Below, piece after piece: positions 37,201 through 44,611 of a DNA stretch of 64,000 nt; position 1 is the stretch's first letter, and each line of letters starts with the position of its first letter. The notes under the pieces are model-generated. The model was not told where the DNA came from. It saw nothing but the letters and a program-made list of their open reading frames with translations, and ran no database searches. The position numbers and the translations under genes were made by a program. The stretch lies in the NCBI RefSeq assembly GCF_943193135.1, contig NZ_CALPCZ010000002.1, positions 1 to 64,000 of the forward strand, given 5' to 3'. Source of the stretch: Odoribacter lunatus. Its GTDB lineage: Bacteria; Bacteroidota; Bacteroidia; Bacteroidales; Marinifilaceae.

Positions 37201-39016
37201 GATTACGGCGATTACGACGATTGTGGCGATGGTGCCGCTGGCCATGGGAAAAGGCGAGTTTGTGGCGGGGCTGGGTGCTCCGTTTGCGATTACGGTGATC
37301 GGCGGCCTGTCCATGAGTACGTTGCTGACGCTGGTGATTATTCCGACGCTGTATTCCGGCATGGAGGACGCGCTGAAGCGGCTGCGTACGCAGAGCCTGT
37401 TCATGAAGGTGTTGCAGATCGTTTTGATGGCGGGGGCGGCGGTATGTATCGCTTTGTTTGTGGATTCGATACTTTGGAAGGTGGGCTATCTGATCGGAGC
37501 GGTGATATTGATTCCGGGAGTAACGTGGTTTATGGAAGGCAATCTGCGCCAGGCGAGTCGGGAGATTATTCCTGCGGACGAGGAGATTGTGATACAGATA
37601 CAGAATCTGGTGAAGATTTACGGACAGCCTTCCGAGTTTATGCAGGAGTGGATGTCGGGCTTGCGGATACGGGAGCGTCTGGGTCTGAAGGAAGTGTACG
37701 GGCACTGGAAGGATTTGCGGGTGCTGCTTTGGCTGGTGCCGTTGGTGGTGTTCCTGTTTTATTTCGTCTATATGTATCAGGAATCCGCGTTCTGGGCGTA
37801 TCTTTTCGGCGTGCTGTTCTGGATATTGGGTGTAAAGGTGCTGGATATCGTGCGGGAGTTTGCTGAGAACCGCGGCAGGCGTTTCTGGACGAAGGTATTG
37901 AAAAAGGTGCGTTGGGTCGTGTATTATTTTACGCCTCTGCTGACGCTGGTATGGGGAGAGATCGCGCTATACAGCGGAGGGCTTGTTGTGTTGTTCACGC
38001 TGCTGTGGTATCTGGGTATTCAGGTGAAATACCTGTCCGACCGGATACACAAGTACAATATCAATATAGACTTGATAGACGGACGTTTCCGCGGTATCCG
38101 CAAGGGGTTCTACCGTCTGGCGACTAAGATTCCGCTTATCGGGTACAGGAAAAAGCCGTTTAAGGCGCTGAATGCCGTGTCGCTGGATATTCATACGGGT
38201 ATGTTCGGTCTGCTGGGGCCGAACGGTGCGGGGAAAACGACGCTGATGCGTATTATCTGCGGCGTGTTCGAGCAGAGTTACGGCAAGATTTTTATCAATG
38301 GCATCGATACGCAGGAGAAGCGGGAGGAGCTGCAGGGGCTGATAGGCTATCTTCCGCAGGAGTTCGGTACGTATGAGAATCTGACGTCCTGGCAGTTCCT
38401 GGAGTATCAGGCGCTTCTGAAAGGTATTTATGAAAAAGAGACGCGTCGCCGGCGGATTCGCGAAGTATTGGAAGCGGTACACATGTATGAGAATAAGGAC
38501 CGGAAAATCGGCGGTTTTTCAGGCGGTATGAAGCAGCGTATTGGTATCGCCCAGACACTGCTGAATCTGCCGCGCATATTGGTGGTGGACGAGCCGACGG
38601 CAGGTCTGGACCCCCGGGAGCGTATCCGTTTCCGGAATCTGCTGGTGGAATTGTCCCGCAACCGGATTGTGATATTTTCCACGCATATTATCGAGGATAT
38701 TGCCAGCTCCTGTAACCAGGTGGGAGTTATCAACAAGGGGTCGGTGAAATACCTGGGCACGCCCTCCGATATGGCGAATATAGCGCAGAATGTGACGTGG
38801 GTGTTTGAAATCCCGGCGGATGAATTCGACACGCTGCCTTCCGATTTGTTGATAGTCCATCATATCCGGATCGGAGAGAATATCCGGGTAAGGTGTTTGT
38901 CGGAAACGCAGCCTGTGCCCCATGCGGAGCGGACGAATCCGGTACTGGAGGATTCGTATCTGTGGCTGCTGCGCGGAGTGAAGCTGGCAGGTAATGAACA
39001 GATTATTACACAATAA
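34271..39016 (+). CDS. RND pump fused to membrane-interrupted ABC ATPase
   Basis: A 1581-residue protein. Residues 1 to about 1050 are a complete RND permease (TM1 near 9-28; TM4 GMLLDNSVVVMEN with Asp397-Asn398; TM10 GIVVNNSIILIDY, no Lys). Two further hydrophobic helices reach about 1095. Residues 1106-1118 (IVIQIQNLVKIYG) are the first strand and A-loop of an ABC ATPase. The ATPase then breaks off for about 175 residues containing 3-4 TM helices. It resumes at KPFKALNAVSLDI (1296 on) with Walker A 1316-1324, signature FSGGMKQRIGIAQ (1416 on), Walker B Asp1440-Glu1441 and H-loop His1472. All ATPase motifs look active. The reading frame is continuous through both junctions. A small ABC permease follows 5 nt later. 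Confidence 0.88.
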   Translation: MNRLIKRRVLISMLFIGLTLMGYFSYSYLPMELYPNAELPVLSVNIGATTELDPKYIENQAAIPVEGVISTLEGVEKIETRISTRNARITVSFVKGTDVKYAYLKLDEKIKAMASNIPDEFQVVVNKAPTGMVNSQFMTLFVLSDDDIDYVRSITDADIVPELENVEGVAGVIVMGGRQKSIEVILDENKCDALNLTRSQISMMISRNMAEKSFAGSVYENNRRFFVNVTAEYLKTEDIGNIVVAQGPVLLRDIAEINFGIKEEESYSRVNGKEVITCVVSKSPQVNVIDLSERVREEIDKLNRELAVKNVEIKVDTDVAETMSSNIDTIVNLGLTGAVLAIFILYLFLRNFRIVTIIAFAIPISVFSSFYFFYLSDISINTLTLTGIALAVGMLLDNSVVVMENIFRHRSLGESGDEAAVRGTQEVWKSIFAATLTTITVFLPFLFADNFMIKLIGEHVGVSIISTLTISLVVALLLVPMAVNYFMTKKESDVDFRVPSLHSRPVQMYIAVLKMCLRKPAQVVVGTLLLLVVTVALSLTLSLNTLKEVETDSFNVYITSPSGYTLERTDEMVRRYEEVLQGIEEVEQITSKVYAADANVTVKLKKNYEKLNHKTIQQMKNEVLSCAYRLRIWDISLEARSSSENFQGGGGDALMGSSEELLKLMGMGNQRERIVIKGQDYEKMRNLAEYLQYQLQDLENINYAWVSSSRGKPEARVQFDGYLMGIYDVTPSNVVTELTNFAPENTTQIKYKAGDEEYDIIIKDKSYAEAADDEKKPVRNLEDLRNLDVTNDKGSLVDLRSFSTINLTSGQGEINRVNQDKTIEVSYRFISDVNESKEFLETARREIDELVQKVDIPSGLAVEVIHEEDTTSDFAFLILAAFVIIYMILASVFESLSAPVVLMFAIPLAAIGSLLALLLTGYSLMNANVMIGFIILIGIVVNNSIILIDYTSILRRRGNRKQRALIVAGVSRLRPILITAITTIVAMVPLAMGKGEFVAGLGAPFAITVIGGLSMSTLLTLVIIPTLYSGMEDALKRLRTQSLFMKVLQIVLMAGAAVCIALFVDSILWKVGYLIGAVILIPGVTWFMEGNLRQASREIIPADEEIVIQIQNLVKIYGQPSEFMQEWMSGLRIRERLGLKEVYGHWKDLRVLLWLVPLVVFLFYFVYMYQESAFWAYLFGVLFWILGVKVLDIVREFAENRGRRFWTKVLKKVRWVVYYFTPLLTLVWGEIALYSGGLVVLFTLLWYLGIQVKYLSDRIHKYNINIDLIDGRFRGIRKGFYRLATKIPLIGYRKKPFKALNAVSLDIHTGMFGLLGPNGAGKTTLMRIICGVFEQSYGKIFINGIDTQEKREELQGLIGYLPQEFGTYENLTSWQFLEYQALLKGIYEKETRRRRIREVLEAVHMYENKDRKIGGFSGGMKQRIGIAQTLLNLPRILVVDEPTAGLDPRERIRFRNLLVELSRNRIVIFSTHIIEDIASSCNQVGVINKGSVKYLGTPSDMANIAQNVTWVFEIPADEFDTLPSDLLIVHHIRIGENIRVRCLSETQPVPHAERTNPVLEDSYLWLLRGVKLAGNEQIITQ

Positions 39017-39021
39017 AGGTT

Positions 39022-39723
39022 ATGAAACGTTTCTTCGATATAGTATTGCGGTTGTCCCATTATAACGTAAAGATCGTTTTCGGGAATAAGTTCGTCTATT
39101 TTGTATTGAGTGCGGTGCTGTTCTATATATTGACGGTGGTGATCAACCTCTTTTCCGATTCGGAAATCATGGAATCCGACGCTTACGGCATGCTGCTGGT
39201 ACCTTCGATACTGCTGATATTTTATCCGATGTGCTTCGGAATACAGAACGACCAGGACGCCAAGATTATCGAGATTATTTTCGGTATTCCCGACTACCGC
39301 TACAAGGTGTGGTTGTTCCGTTTGCTGATAGCATATGTCATCTGTTTCGCCATTACGCTGGTGTTGGCGCTGCTGACCGACTGGCTGCTGGTGGAGGTGC
39401 CTCCGGTGAAACTGACGTACCAGGTGATGATGCCGGTGCTTTTTGTCGGTACGCTGTGTTTCATGCTGAGTACCATCGTCAAGAACGGCAGCGGAACGGC
39501 GGTGGTTTTTACGCTAATAGGGCTGGTGCTTTTTATTATGAGCAGCGTACTGGAGGAGAGCAAATGGAATCTTTTCCTCAATCCCTTCGATGTGCCGCTG
39601 GATAAAAATCCGGAGCTGTTTTATACCACTCTTTTGTACAACCGGATTATATTGCTCGTCGGCACCGTCATTTTCGTTTTGTCGGGCCTCTACAAAACCC
39701 AGAACCGGGAGAAGTTTATTTGA
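39022..39723 (+). CDS. Small ABC-2 type permease, partner of the fused ATPase
   Basis: A 233-residue protein that is almost all membrane: about six TM helices, among them FVYFVLSAVLFYILTVVINL, LLVPSILLIFYPMCFG, LLIAYVICFAITLVLALLTD, VLFVGTLCFMLSTIV and ILLVGTVIFVLSGLY. The pattern matches the membrane half of ABC-2 exporters. The start lies 5 nt after the RND-ABC fusion stop, so translation is probably coupled and it is the natural partner of that ATPase domain. It ends the 16-kb cluster. Confidence 0.82.
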   Translation: MKRFFDIVLRLSHYNVKIVFGNKFVYFVLSAVLFYILTVVINLFSDSEIMESDAYGMLLVPSILLIFYPMCFGIQNDQDAKIIEIIFGIPDYRYKVWLFRLLIAYVICFAITLVLALLTDWLLVEVPPVKLTYQVMMPVLFVGTLCFMLSTIVKNGSGTAVVFTLIGLVLFIMSSVLEESKWNLFLNPFDVPLDKNPELFYTTLLYNRIILLVGTVIFVLSGLYKTQNREKFI

Positions 39724-39819
39724 ATTATTTGTTTGGATTTTGTCAGATTTTGGTAAATTATTTGTTTGGATTTTAGCGGATTTTGATGAATTATTTGTTT
39801 GGATTTTAGCAAAATTCAA
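39721..39819. repeat. Three 33-nt tandem repeats
   Basis: Units 39721-39753, 39754-39786 and 39787-39819 share AATTATTTGTTTGGATTTT and differ at few positions. Each unit is built of three 11-nt pieces containing ATTTT or ATTTG, so the DNA is phased with the helix. The array starts at the stop codon of the ABC permease and ends about 30 nt before the promoter of the next gene. Frames through it give 11-residue repeats but no credible gene. Confidence 0.85.
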
Positions 39820-39851
39820 AAATAATCCATTGAATTTCAGGTGATTTTGCA

Positions 39852-39859
39852 TATCTTTG
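39852..39859 (+). promoter_or_regulatory. Bacteroidota -7 element for DUF4143 ATPase 1
   Basis: TATCTTTG, 29 nt before the start codon and just downstream of the 33-nt repeats. Confidence 0.6.
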
Positions 39860-39887
39860 TCGGCGAAAGAAAAACGTTGAAATACCA

Positions 39888-41237
39888 ATGGCTTATTACG
39901 AAAGAAATATAGATGGTGAATTGCTGAAATGGAAAGCAAGTGTTCATCATAAACCCATTTTGCTTCGTGGTGCAAGACAGGTGGGAAAATCTTCTTCCGT
40001 CAGAAGATTGGGGGAATGTTTTGAGCATTTTGTCGAAATCAATTTTGAACGGCAACCCCAGATGGCACAATTGTTCAAAAGCGATTTGAGTGCCCTGCCT
40101 ATTGTTTCCTCTATAGCTTCCCTTGTCGGAAAACCTATTGTGGCGGGTAAGACATTGTTATTTTTTGATGAGATACAGCAATGCCCCGAAGCGGTAAGCG
40201 CATTGCGTTATTTTTGGGAAGATATGCCGGATTTGCATGTTATAGCCGCCGGTTCGTTGCTTGAATTTACGTTGCAGGATATATCTTCATTCGGCGTGGG
40301 GCGTATTCATTCGTTGTTTATGTATCCTCTTTCGTTTGATGAATTTATTCGGGCACAAGGTTTTGATAATTTGTCGGAAGCGAAGAGGGGAGCTTCTGCC
40401 GATAATCCTTTGCCGGAATTATTGCATGAAAAATTAGTGGATTTATTTCGGACTTACATCATGGTGGGCGGGATGCCGGAAGCGGTTGCGACGTGGATCG
40501 ATACTCATGATTACCTCAGTTGTCAGAAAGTTCATGCCGAAATAGTCCAGGCCTATGAAGTGGATTTCGGAAAATACGGCAAAAAGGTAAATCCTTCTCT
40601 TTTGCGTCAGACGCTTCGCAGCGTGGTGCATCAAATCGGTTCGAAATTTGTTTATAGTCATGTCGGCCAGGATATTAGAAGCAGTGTTGTAAAAGAAGCG
40701 CTCGATTTGTTGCGATTGGCAGGATTGATTATACCGGTGTATGCTACGACGGGAAACGGATTTCCTTTGGGGACAGGGGTCAATGGAAATATTGTCAAGT
40801 ACCTGTATATTGACAGCGGGCTGCTGTTGGCTATTCTTAGTCTGGATATGGGTGATATTTCGGAACTCACGGAACAGATACTTTTGGGAACGGCGCCGGA
40901 TTTGGTGAATAAGGGGAGTCTTACGGAAATGATTGCCGGATTGGAAATGATCAAATATATGTCGCCGGATCGGCGACCGGAACTGTATTATTGGGTAAAA
41001 GAAGCGCGTAATTCGTTGGCGGAAGTGGATTATGTGATGATGAAAAGTATGAAAATACTGCCTATTGAAGTAAAAGCAGGTAGACAGGGTGGTATGAAAA
41101 GCCTTTATGCTTTTATGGAATTGAAAAATATAACCGGTGCCGTACGCACCTCTTTGGAAAATTTCGGAGTAATTTTACGGGATAAGTGTCGAATAGAGAT
41201 ATTTCCATTGTATGCGTTGGCAAATCTTTGGGATTAA
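39888..41237 (+). CDS. AAA+ ATPase with DUF4143 domain (1)
   Basis: A 449-residue ATP-binding protein. Walker A is GARQVGKSSSVRR (about 29-36) and Walker B is LLFFDEIQQCPEA (about 90-98). Sensor region AGSLLEFTL and the loop RIHSLFMYPLSFDEFIRA follow. The C-terminal DUF4143 part has EAVATWIDTHD, KYLYIDSGLLLAIL and, near the end, EVDYVMM...ILPIEVKAG, a PD-(D/E)xK-nuclease-like strand pair (E-x-D...E-V-K). Such proteins are abundant in Bacteroidota, are often on mobile or variable regions, and have no settled function. It stands alone behind a 33-nt repeat array. Confidence 0.9.
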   Translation: MAYYERNIDGELLKWKASVHHKPILLRGARQVGKSSSVRRLGECFEHFVEINFERQPQMAQLFKSDLSALPIVSSIASLVGKPIVAGKTLLFFDEIQQCPEAVSALRYFWEDMPDLHVIAAGSLLEFTLQDISSFGVGRIHSLFMYPLSFDEFIRAQGFDNLSEAKRGASADNPLPELLHEKLVDLFRTYIMVGGMPEAVATWIDTHDYLSCQKVHAEIVQAYEVDFGKYGKKVNPSLLRQTLRSVVHQIGSKFVYSHVGQDIRSSVVKEALDLLRLAGLIIPVYATTGNGFPLGTGVNGNIVKYLYIDSGLLLAILSLDMGDISELTEQILLGTAPDLVNKGSLTEMIAGLEMIKYMSPDRRPELYYWVKEARNSLAEVDYVMMKSMKILPIEVKAGRQGGMKSLYAFMELKNITGAVRTSLENFGVILRDKCRIEIFPLYALANLWD

Positions 41238-41256
41238 CTTTTCAACTTTTTTTTCT

Positions 41257-41264
41257 TACCTTTG
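41257..41264 (+). promoter_or_regulatory. Bacteroidota -7 element for structured RNA
   Basis: TACCTTTG after a T-rich tract. Transcription would start near 41271, right at the first hairpin of the RNA below. Confidence 0.6.
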
Positions 41265-41270
41265 TTCCGT

Positions 41271-41503
41271 TACGATGCGAATAAGCGTATTCCATCGCAG
41301 CGTACATATTTATTTGAAGCGTTTAGCTTTATCCTTATCGGGGAAACGACCAATTTTCAATATCGAAGGATAAGCAGACAAACGCTCACGTTTGCCGTAT
41401 ATACACATTATATACCCGGCTAAGCGTGGGTAACTGTTTATTTCGATATGGGTGCTTGGTCGTACCTCCTGATAGATAAACTAAAGTTCCCACGCTTTTT
41501 TTG
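41271..41503 (+). ncRNA. Probable structured RNA or riboregulator leader
   Basis: No gene is coded between 41238 and 41554, but the sequence is highly structured. There is a 5' hairpin around GATGCGA/TCGCA (41273-41302) and a long stem AGCGTTT-GCTTTATCCTT paired with AAGGATAAGC-AAACGCT (41318-41386, short bulges). A hairpin GCCG-TATATA/TATATA-CGGC follows (41394-41420), then the terminator stem AAGCGTGGG/CCCACGCTT (41422-41497) with a T-run. A promoter and an intrinsic terminator thus frame about 233 nt, the layout of Bacteroidales small RNAs such as the Bacteroidales-1 motif, though I cannot confirm membership. It could equally be a leader controlling the surface-protein gene 52 nt downstream. 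Confidence 0.6.
41422..41503 (+). terminator. Intrinsic terminator before the surface-protein gene
   Basis: AAGCGTGGG with adjoining AACT pairs with AGTT-CCCACGCTT and is followed by seven T. The loop is long (about 50 nt). No good promoter is seen between it and the start codon at 41555, so the gene may depend on read-through. Confidence 0.75.
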
Positions 41504-41554
41504 TTATTAATCAGCCTTTCCGGGGACTTTTCAAGGTGCTAAATAATTTTCGGA

Positions 41555-44410
41555 ATGAAGAAATTATTTGGATGTGTATGTGTGTGTCGTTTATTATTAC
41601 CCGTGTTTCTTTTGTTGTGCAGTGTCACGGGCGTCAATGCGAACAACATCCGTGTGGACGGCAAAACGCGCGTGGTGAATGTGGCGGGAGATACTGCCGT
41701 TATTGAAGTGACTCTCCGCTGGGATAATTCCTGGCGCGACGATTTCAACTGGGATGCCGCCTGGGTGTTTTTCAAGTTTAAAAAGAGGGGGATTTCTGAA
41801 CTCTGGAAGCATGTCTATCTCGGCAGAGAAGGACATCATGCCTTTCCCCAAAGCGGGAATGAGGGGAGCGATTATATGTTTATGTCGGGCGAAACTTCTG
41901 GTAAGGTGACGGGATTGTTCGTTATGCGGAAAGCGATAGCGGAAGGGAATGTAAATGTACGTTTGCAAGTAAAATGGCCTTTGTCGGGAACCGGTTTAAG
42001 CAGAGATGATTTCGGGAATAATTACGACCGGATATATGTCGCCGTGCATGCCGTGGAAATGGTGTATGTGCCTTATGGCGGATATTATTTGGGAGACAAT
42101 TTTTCCCGGTACAGTTTTACTGCGGGTGATACGTCTGCCCTGTTGATGGATTCGGAAGATGCGTTTGTATTGTCTTCTCGGCACGGGAAGCCCGCTGTCT
42201 CGTTGGCGACCTCTTATCCGAAAGGGTATGCGGGCTTTTATGTGATGAAGTATGAAACGAGTCAGGAGCAGTATGTGGAGTTCCTTAATTCACTGACCTT
42301 GGAGCAGCAGAAAGCCAGGGTGGAGAATAATGATTTTTCCCATATGAAGCGGGGAGATTACGTTTTCGGGGATATATCGCAGCCGAGTTGCCGGAACGGG
42401 ATCGTGTTTATCGAGCAGCGGCAGCCGAATACGCCTGCGGTATTCGGAAACGATCTGAATCCGGACAATGACTTCTTTGCTGCCGATGACGGTCAGACGC
42501 TGGCCTGCAATTACATGAGTCCGAATGACATGCTGGCTTATTGCGACTGGAGCGGTTTGCGTCCGATGAGTGAGCTGGAATATGAAAAAGCGTGTCGCCG
42601 TCCTTTTCCTCAAATACCGGACAGAGGGGAGTATGCCTGGAATACGAATAGCGGTGTCAACCGCCTGACCGGATTGGGCGATTTGAACTTCCGGGGAGAT
42701 GAACGCGAGCAGGCGATAAACGGGGCAAAAAATGTAAATAGCGGCGGGGGGCTTAACGGACCTGTTCGTTGCGGATTGTTTGCAACGTCCGGAACGAATC
42801 AGCTGCAGTCCGGAGCTACGTATTGGGGCGTGATGGATATGAGCGGCAATCTGTGGGAGATGTGTTATAATGCGACGGCTGCCGGAGTGAAATTCGTTGC
42901 TGACAATGTCGATTATTCTCATGGCAACGGAGAACTGAATGCAGGCGGGGCGACCGATATTGCCAGCGGTTATTGGCCGGTATCGGTGGGGACTGTCGGA
43001 GTACGCGGCGGCAGTTTTACCAGTGCGGACAGTCTGTTGCGGACTTCCGACCGGACAAATGCTTTCGGGACTTATTTTGCTGCGATGACGCAGCGGGACA
43101 GTACGGTCGGTTTTCGGGGAGTCTGTTCGGCATTCGGAGTGGACGGCTTTAAAACCGGACGGATATATTGTGAAAACGGTCTGGAACAGGATACGGTGTG
43201 CAGCGGCGTGGAGTTTATGATACAGGGCGATTCCGTGGAAAATGCCATGGGGAAAGTCGCGTATTCCTGGTATATCAGTGAGGACAAAGGGGCGACGTGG
43301 ACGATGATGCCGAATGAAAGCCGGTATCAGTTGTTCAGTTATAGTATGGAAAATCATGCGGGAGTAAAAGAATATTATTTTAAGAGAAAGGTCGTTTGTC
43401 CGATAGGCGAAGCCGTTTCTACGGTAAAGATTGTACTGAACCCTGCCGGGACGGATGCTCCTTGTGTGAAATCCGTTTATTACGGACAGGCTGGCATACC
43501 GTTGAAGTTGCATTGTCTCTCGGGCGAGTCGGATGTCTCGGCTGTATGGAAAGATATGTCGGGTGCAAAAGTGGCGGAGGGATATCATGTGCAGCTCAAT
43601 AGTTTTGTGAGCGGAGGAATCTACAAGGTGCACTATGTGAATCAGTACGGCTGTCTGGGAGAGGCGACGGAATTCCGGATAGTGCAGCCCGCACAGAAGA
43701 TAACGATTGTGCAGCATCCCGACGGTTACCGGATGTGGAGCAACGGCACTTATGCGGCTTCCGCCGAGGAATACAGGCATCCCCAGCCGCCTTATTACTA
43801 TGAAGGCGATACGGGGAACGGGGTTTACAGAATAGAAATAAACTGTTCGAAATATGCGCCTTTCGACATTTATTGCGATATGACGAACAATGACGGCGGA
43901 TGGATGCGCATCATGGGGAAAGTGGGTTCCACCGGTATGCGGAATTACCAGATTTCGGCCGACGTGATGCGCTATCTGTTTGAAGATTCGAAGAAAGAGA
44001 TTGCCGTCAGTGCGGAGGAGACCAACAGCATCACGGAACCTGCCTGGCGTCTTTCCGATGTGAGTTGGAGTTTGAGTTTGGATAATAGCGTGAGTGTATG
44101 GCAGGCGGCGTCCAATGTCGCCAACGGATTGACTCCGAGAGGTTACAATTGGGGCAATACGACAAAAGGTTATTTTGTGATGGACTTTCAGTTGGATAAA
44201 ACGGCTTCGGGCTATAATTACATTATTGACGGATGCTATAAGAAAACGTATGTGGGAGGGAGAGCTTCATTAAGATGGGGAAGTGCGAATGACAATATGC
44301 ATAACAACGAATGGTCCCATGAATCTTGCAATAGGTATGATTGCGGTGCTATGTCTGTTTCCAGCAAATACAATTATTGCGCTCAGACCCGTATTTTTTG
44401 GTTGAAATAG
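41555..44410 (+). CDS. Secreted protein with SUMF1/FGE-like and fibrinogen-like domains
   Basis: A 951-residue exported protein (signal LLLPVFLLLCSVTGVNAN). An N-terminal beta domain (about 25-165) is followed by a formylglycine-generating-enzyme-like/C-type-lectin-type fold: YVPYGGYYLGDN, GFYVMKYETSQEQYVEFLN, RPMSELEYEKACRR, WGVMDMSGNLWEMC, and VGFRGVCSA (about 170-530). An Ig/PKD-like part (YSWYISEDKGATWTMM) comes next. The C-terminus (about 750-951) is fibrinogen-like: APFDIYCDMTNNDGGWMRI, and late Asn/Trp/Cys-rich segments. The FGE-like catalytic cysteines of true sulfatase activators are not evident, so this fold is probably a binding scaffold at the surface. The gene lies directly behind a structured RNA and terminator. 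Confidence 0.8.
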   Translation: MKKLFGCVCVCRLLLPVFLLLCSVTGVNANNIRVDGKTRVVNVAGDTAVIEVTLRWDNSWRDDFNWDAAWVFFKFKKRGISELWKHVYLGREGHHAFPQSGNEGSDYMFMSGETSGKVTGLFVMRKAIAEGNVNVRLQVKWPLSGTGLSRDDFGNNYDRIYVAVHAVEMVYVPYGGYYLGDNFSRYSFTAGDTSALLMDSEDAFVLSSRHGKPAVSLATSYPKGYAGFYVMKYETSQEQYVEFLNSLTLEQQKARVENNDFSHMKRGDYVFGDISQPSCRNGIVFIEQRQPNTPAVFGNDLNPDNDFFAADDGQTLACNYMSPNDMLAYCDWSGLRPMSELEYEKACRRPFPQIPDRGEYAWNTNSGVNRLTGLGDLNFRGDEREQAINGAKNVNSGGGLNGPVRCGLFATSGTNQLQSGATYWGVMDMSGNLWEMCYNATAAGVKFVADNVDYSHGNGELNAGGATDIASGYWPVSVGTVGVRGGSFTSADSLLRTSDRTNAFGTYFAAMTQRDSTVGFRGVCSAFGVDGFKTGRIYCENGLEQDTVCSGVEFMIQGDSVENAMGKVAYSWYISEDKGATWTMMPNESRYQLFSYSMENHAGVKEYYFKRKVVCPIGEAVSTVKIVLNPAGTDAPCVKSVYYGQAGIPLKLHCLSGESDVSAVWKDMSGAKVAEGYHVQLNSFVSGGIYKVHYVNQYGCLGEATEFRIVQPAQKITIVQHPDGYRMWSNGTYAASAEEYRHPQPPYYYEGDTGNGVYRIEINCSKYAPFDIYCDMTNNDGGWMRIMGKVGSTGMRNYQISADVMRYLFEDSKKEIAVSAEETNSITEPAWRLSDVSWSLSLDNSVSVWQAASNVANGLTPRGYNWGNTTKGYFVMDFQLDKTASGYNYIIDGCYKKTYVGGRASLRWGSANDNMHNNEWSHESCNRYDCGAMSVSSKYNYCAQTRIFWLK

Positions 44411-44432
44411 AGTATTTTTCCCGAAAACAGTA

Positions 44433-44468
44433 TTTCCGGCTGTTGCTGTTACAGGCAGTAGCCGGAAA
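44433..44468 (+). terminator. Hairpin downstream of the surface-protein gene
   Basis: TTTCCGGCT (44433-44441) pairs with AGCCGGAAA (44460-44468), with further partial pairing inside. There is no T-run after it, so termination strength is uncertain. Confidence 0.5.
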
Positions 44469-44526
44469 TTACCAGTTAAAATGTATCCATTGCATTCAAT
44501 TTATCTAAAATTCAAAACAATTGAAC

Positions 44527-44534
44527 TAAATTTG
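44527..44534 (+). promoter_or_regulatory. Bacteroidota -7 element for the HAD gene
   Basis: TAAATTTG, 77 nt before the HAD start; the leader shows nothing further that I can identify. Confidence 0.35.
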
Positions 44535-44611
44535 CTTTGTGAATAAAACGGCATTTCTATTTCAATGCCTGTTTCGCGCCAGATATGGCTGCACACCTAA
44601 AGCAATAAGAG

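Noticed and set aside
35372-37705. 777-residue frame on the minus strand within the RND-ABC fusion gene
   Set aside because: It lies antisense to a clear RND gene, its translation is full of His/Arg/Gln runs typical of reversed coding DNA, and it has no recognisable domain.
39590-39975. Plus and minus frames giving 11-residue peptide repeats over the 33-nt array
   Set aside because: The repeats come from a 33-nt unit, which is a multiple of three by chance. Neither frame has a start context or promoter, and both overlap the permease or ATPase gene ends.
41555-44410. True sulfatase-activating enzyme (FGE)
   Set aside because: The domain pattern fits the fold, but I could not find the catalytic cysteine arrangement, and the multi-domain secreted architecture favours binding.
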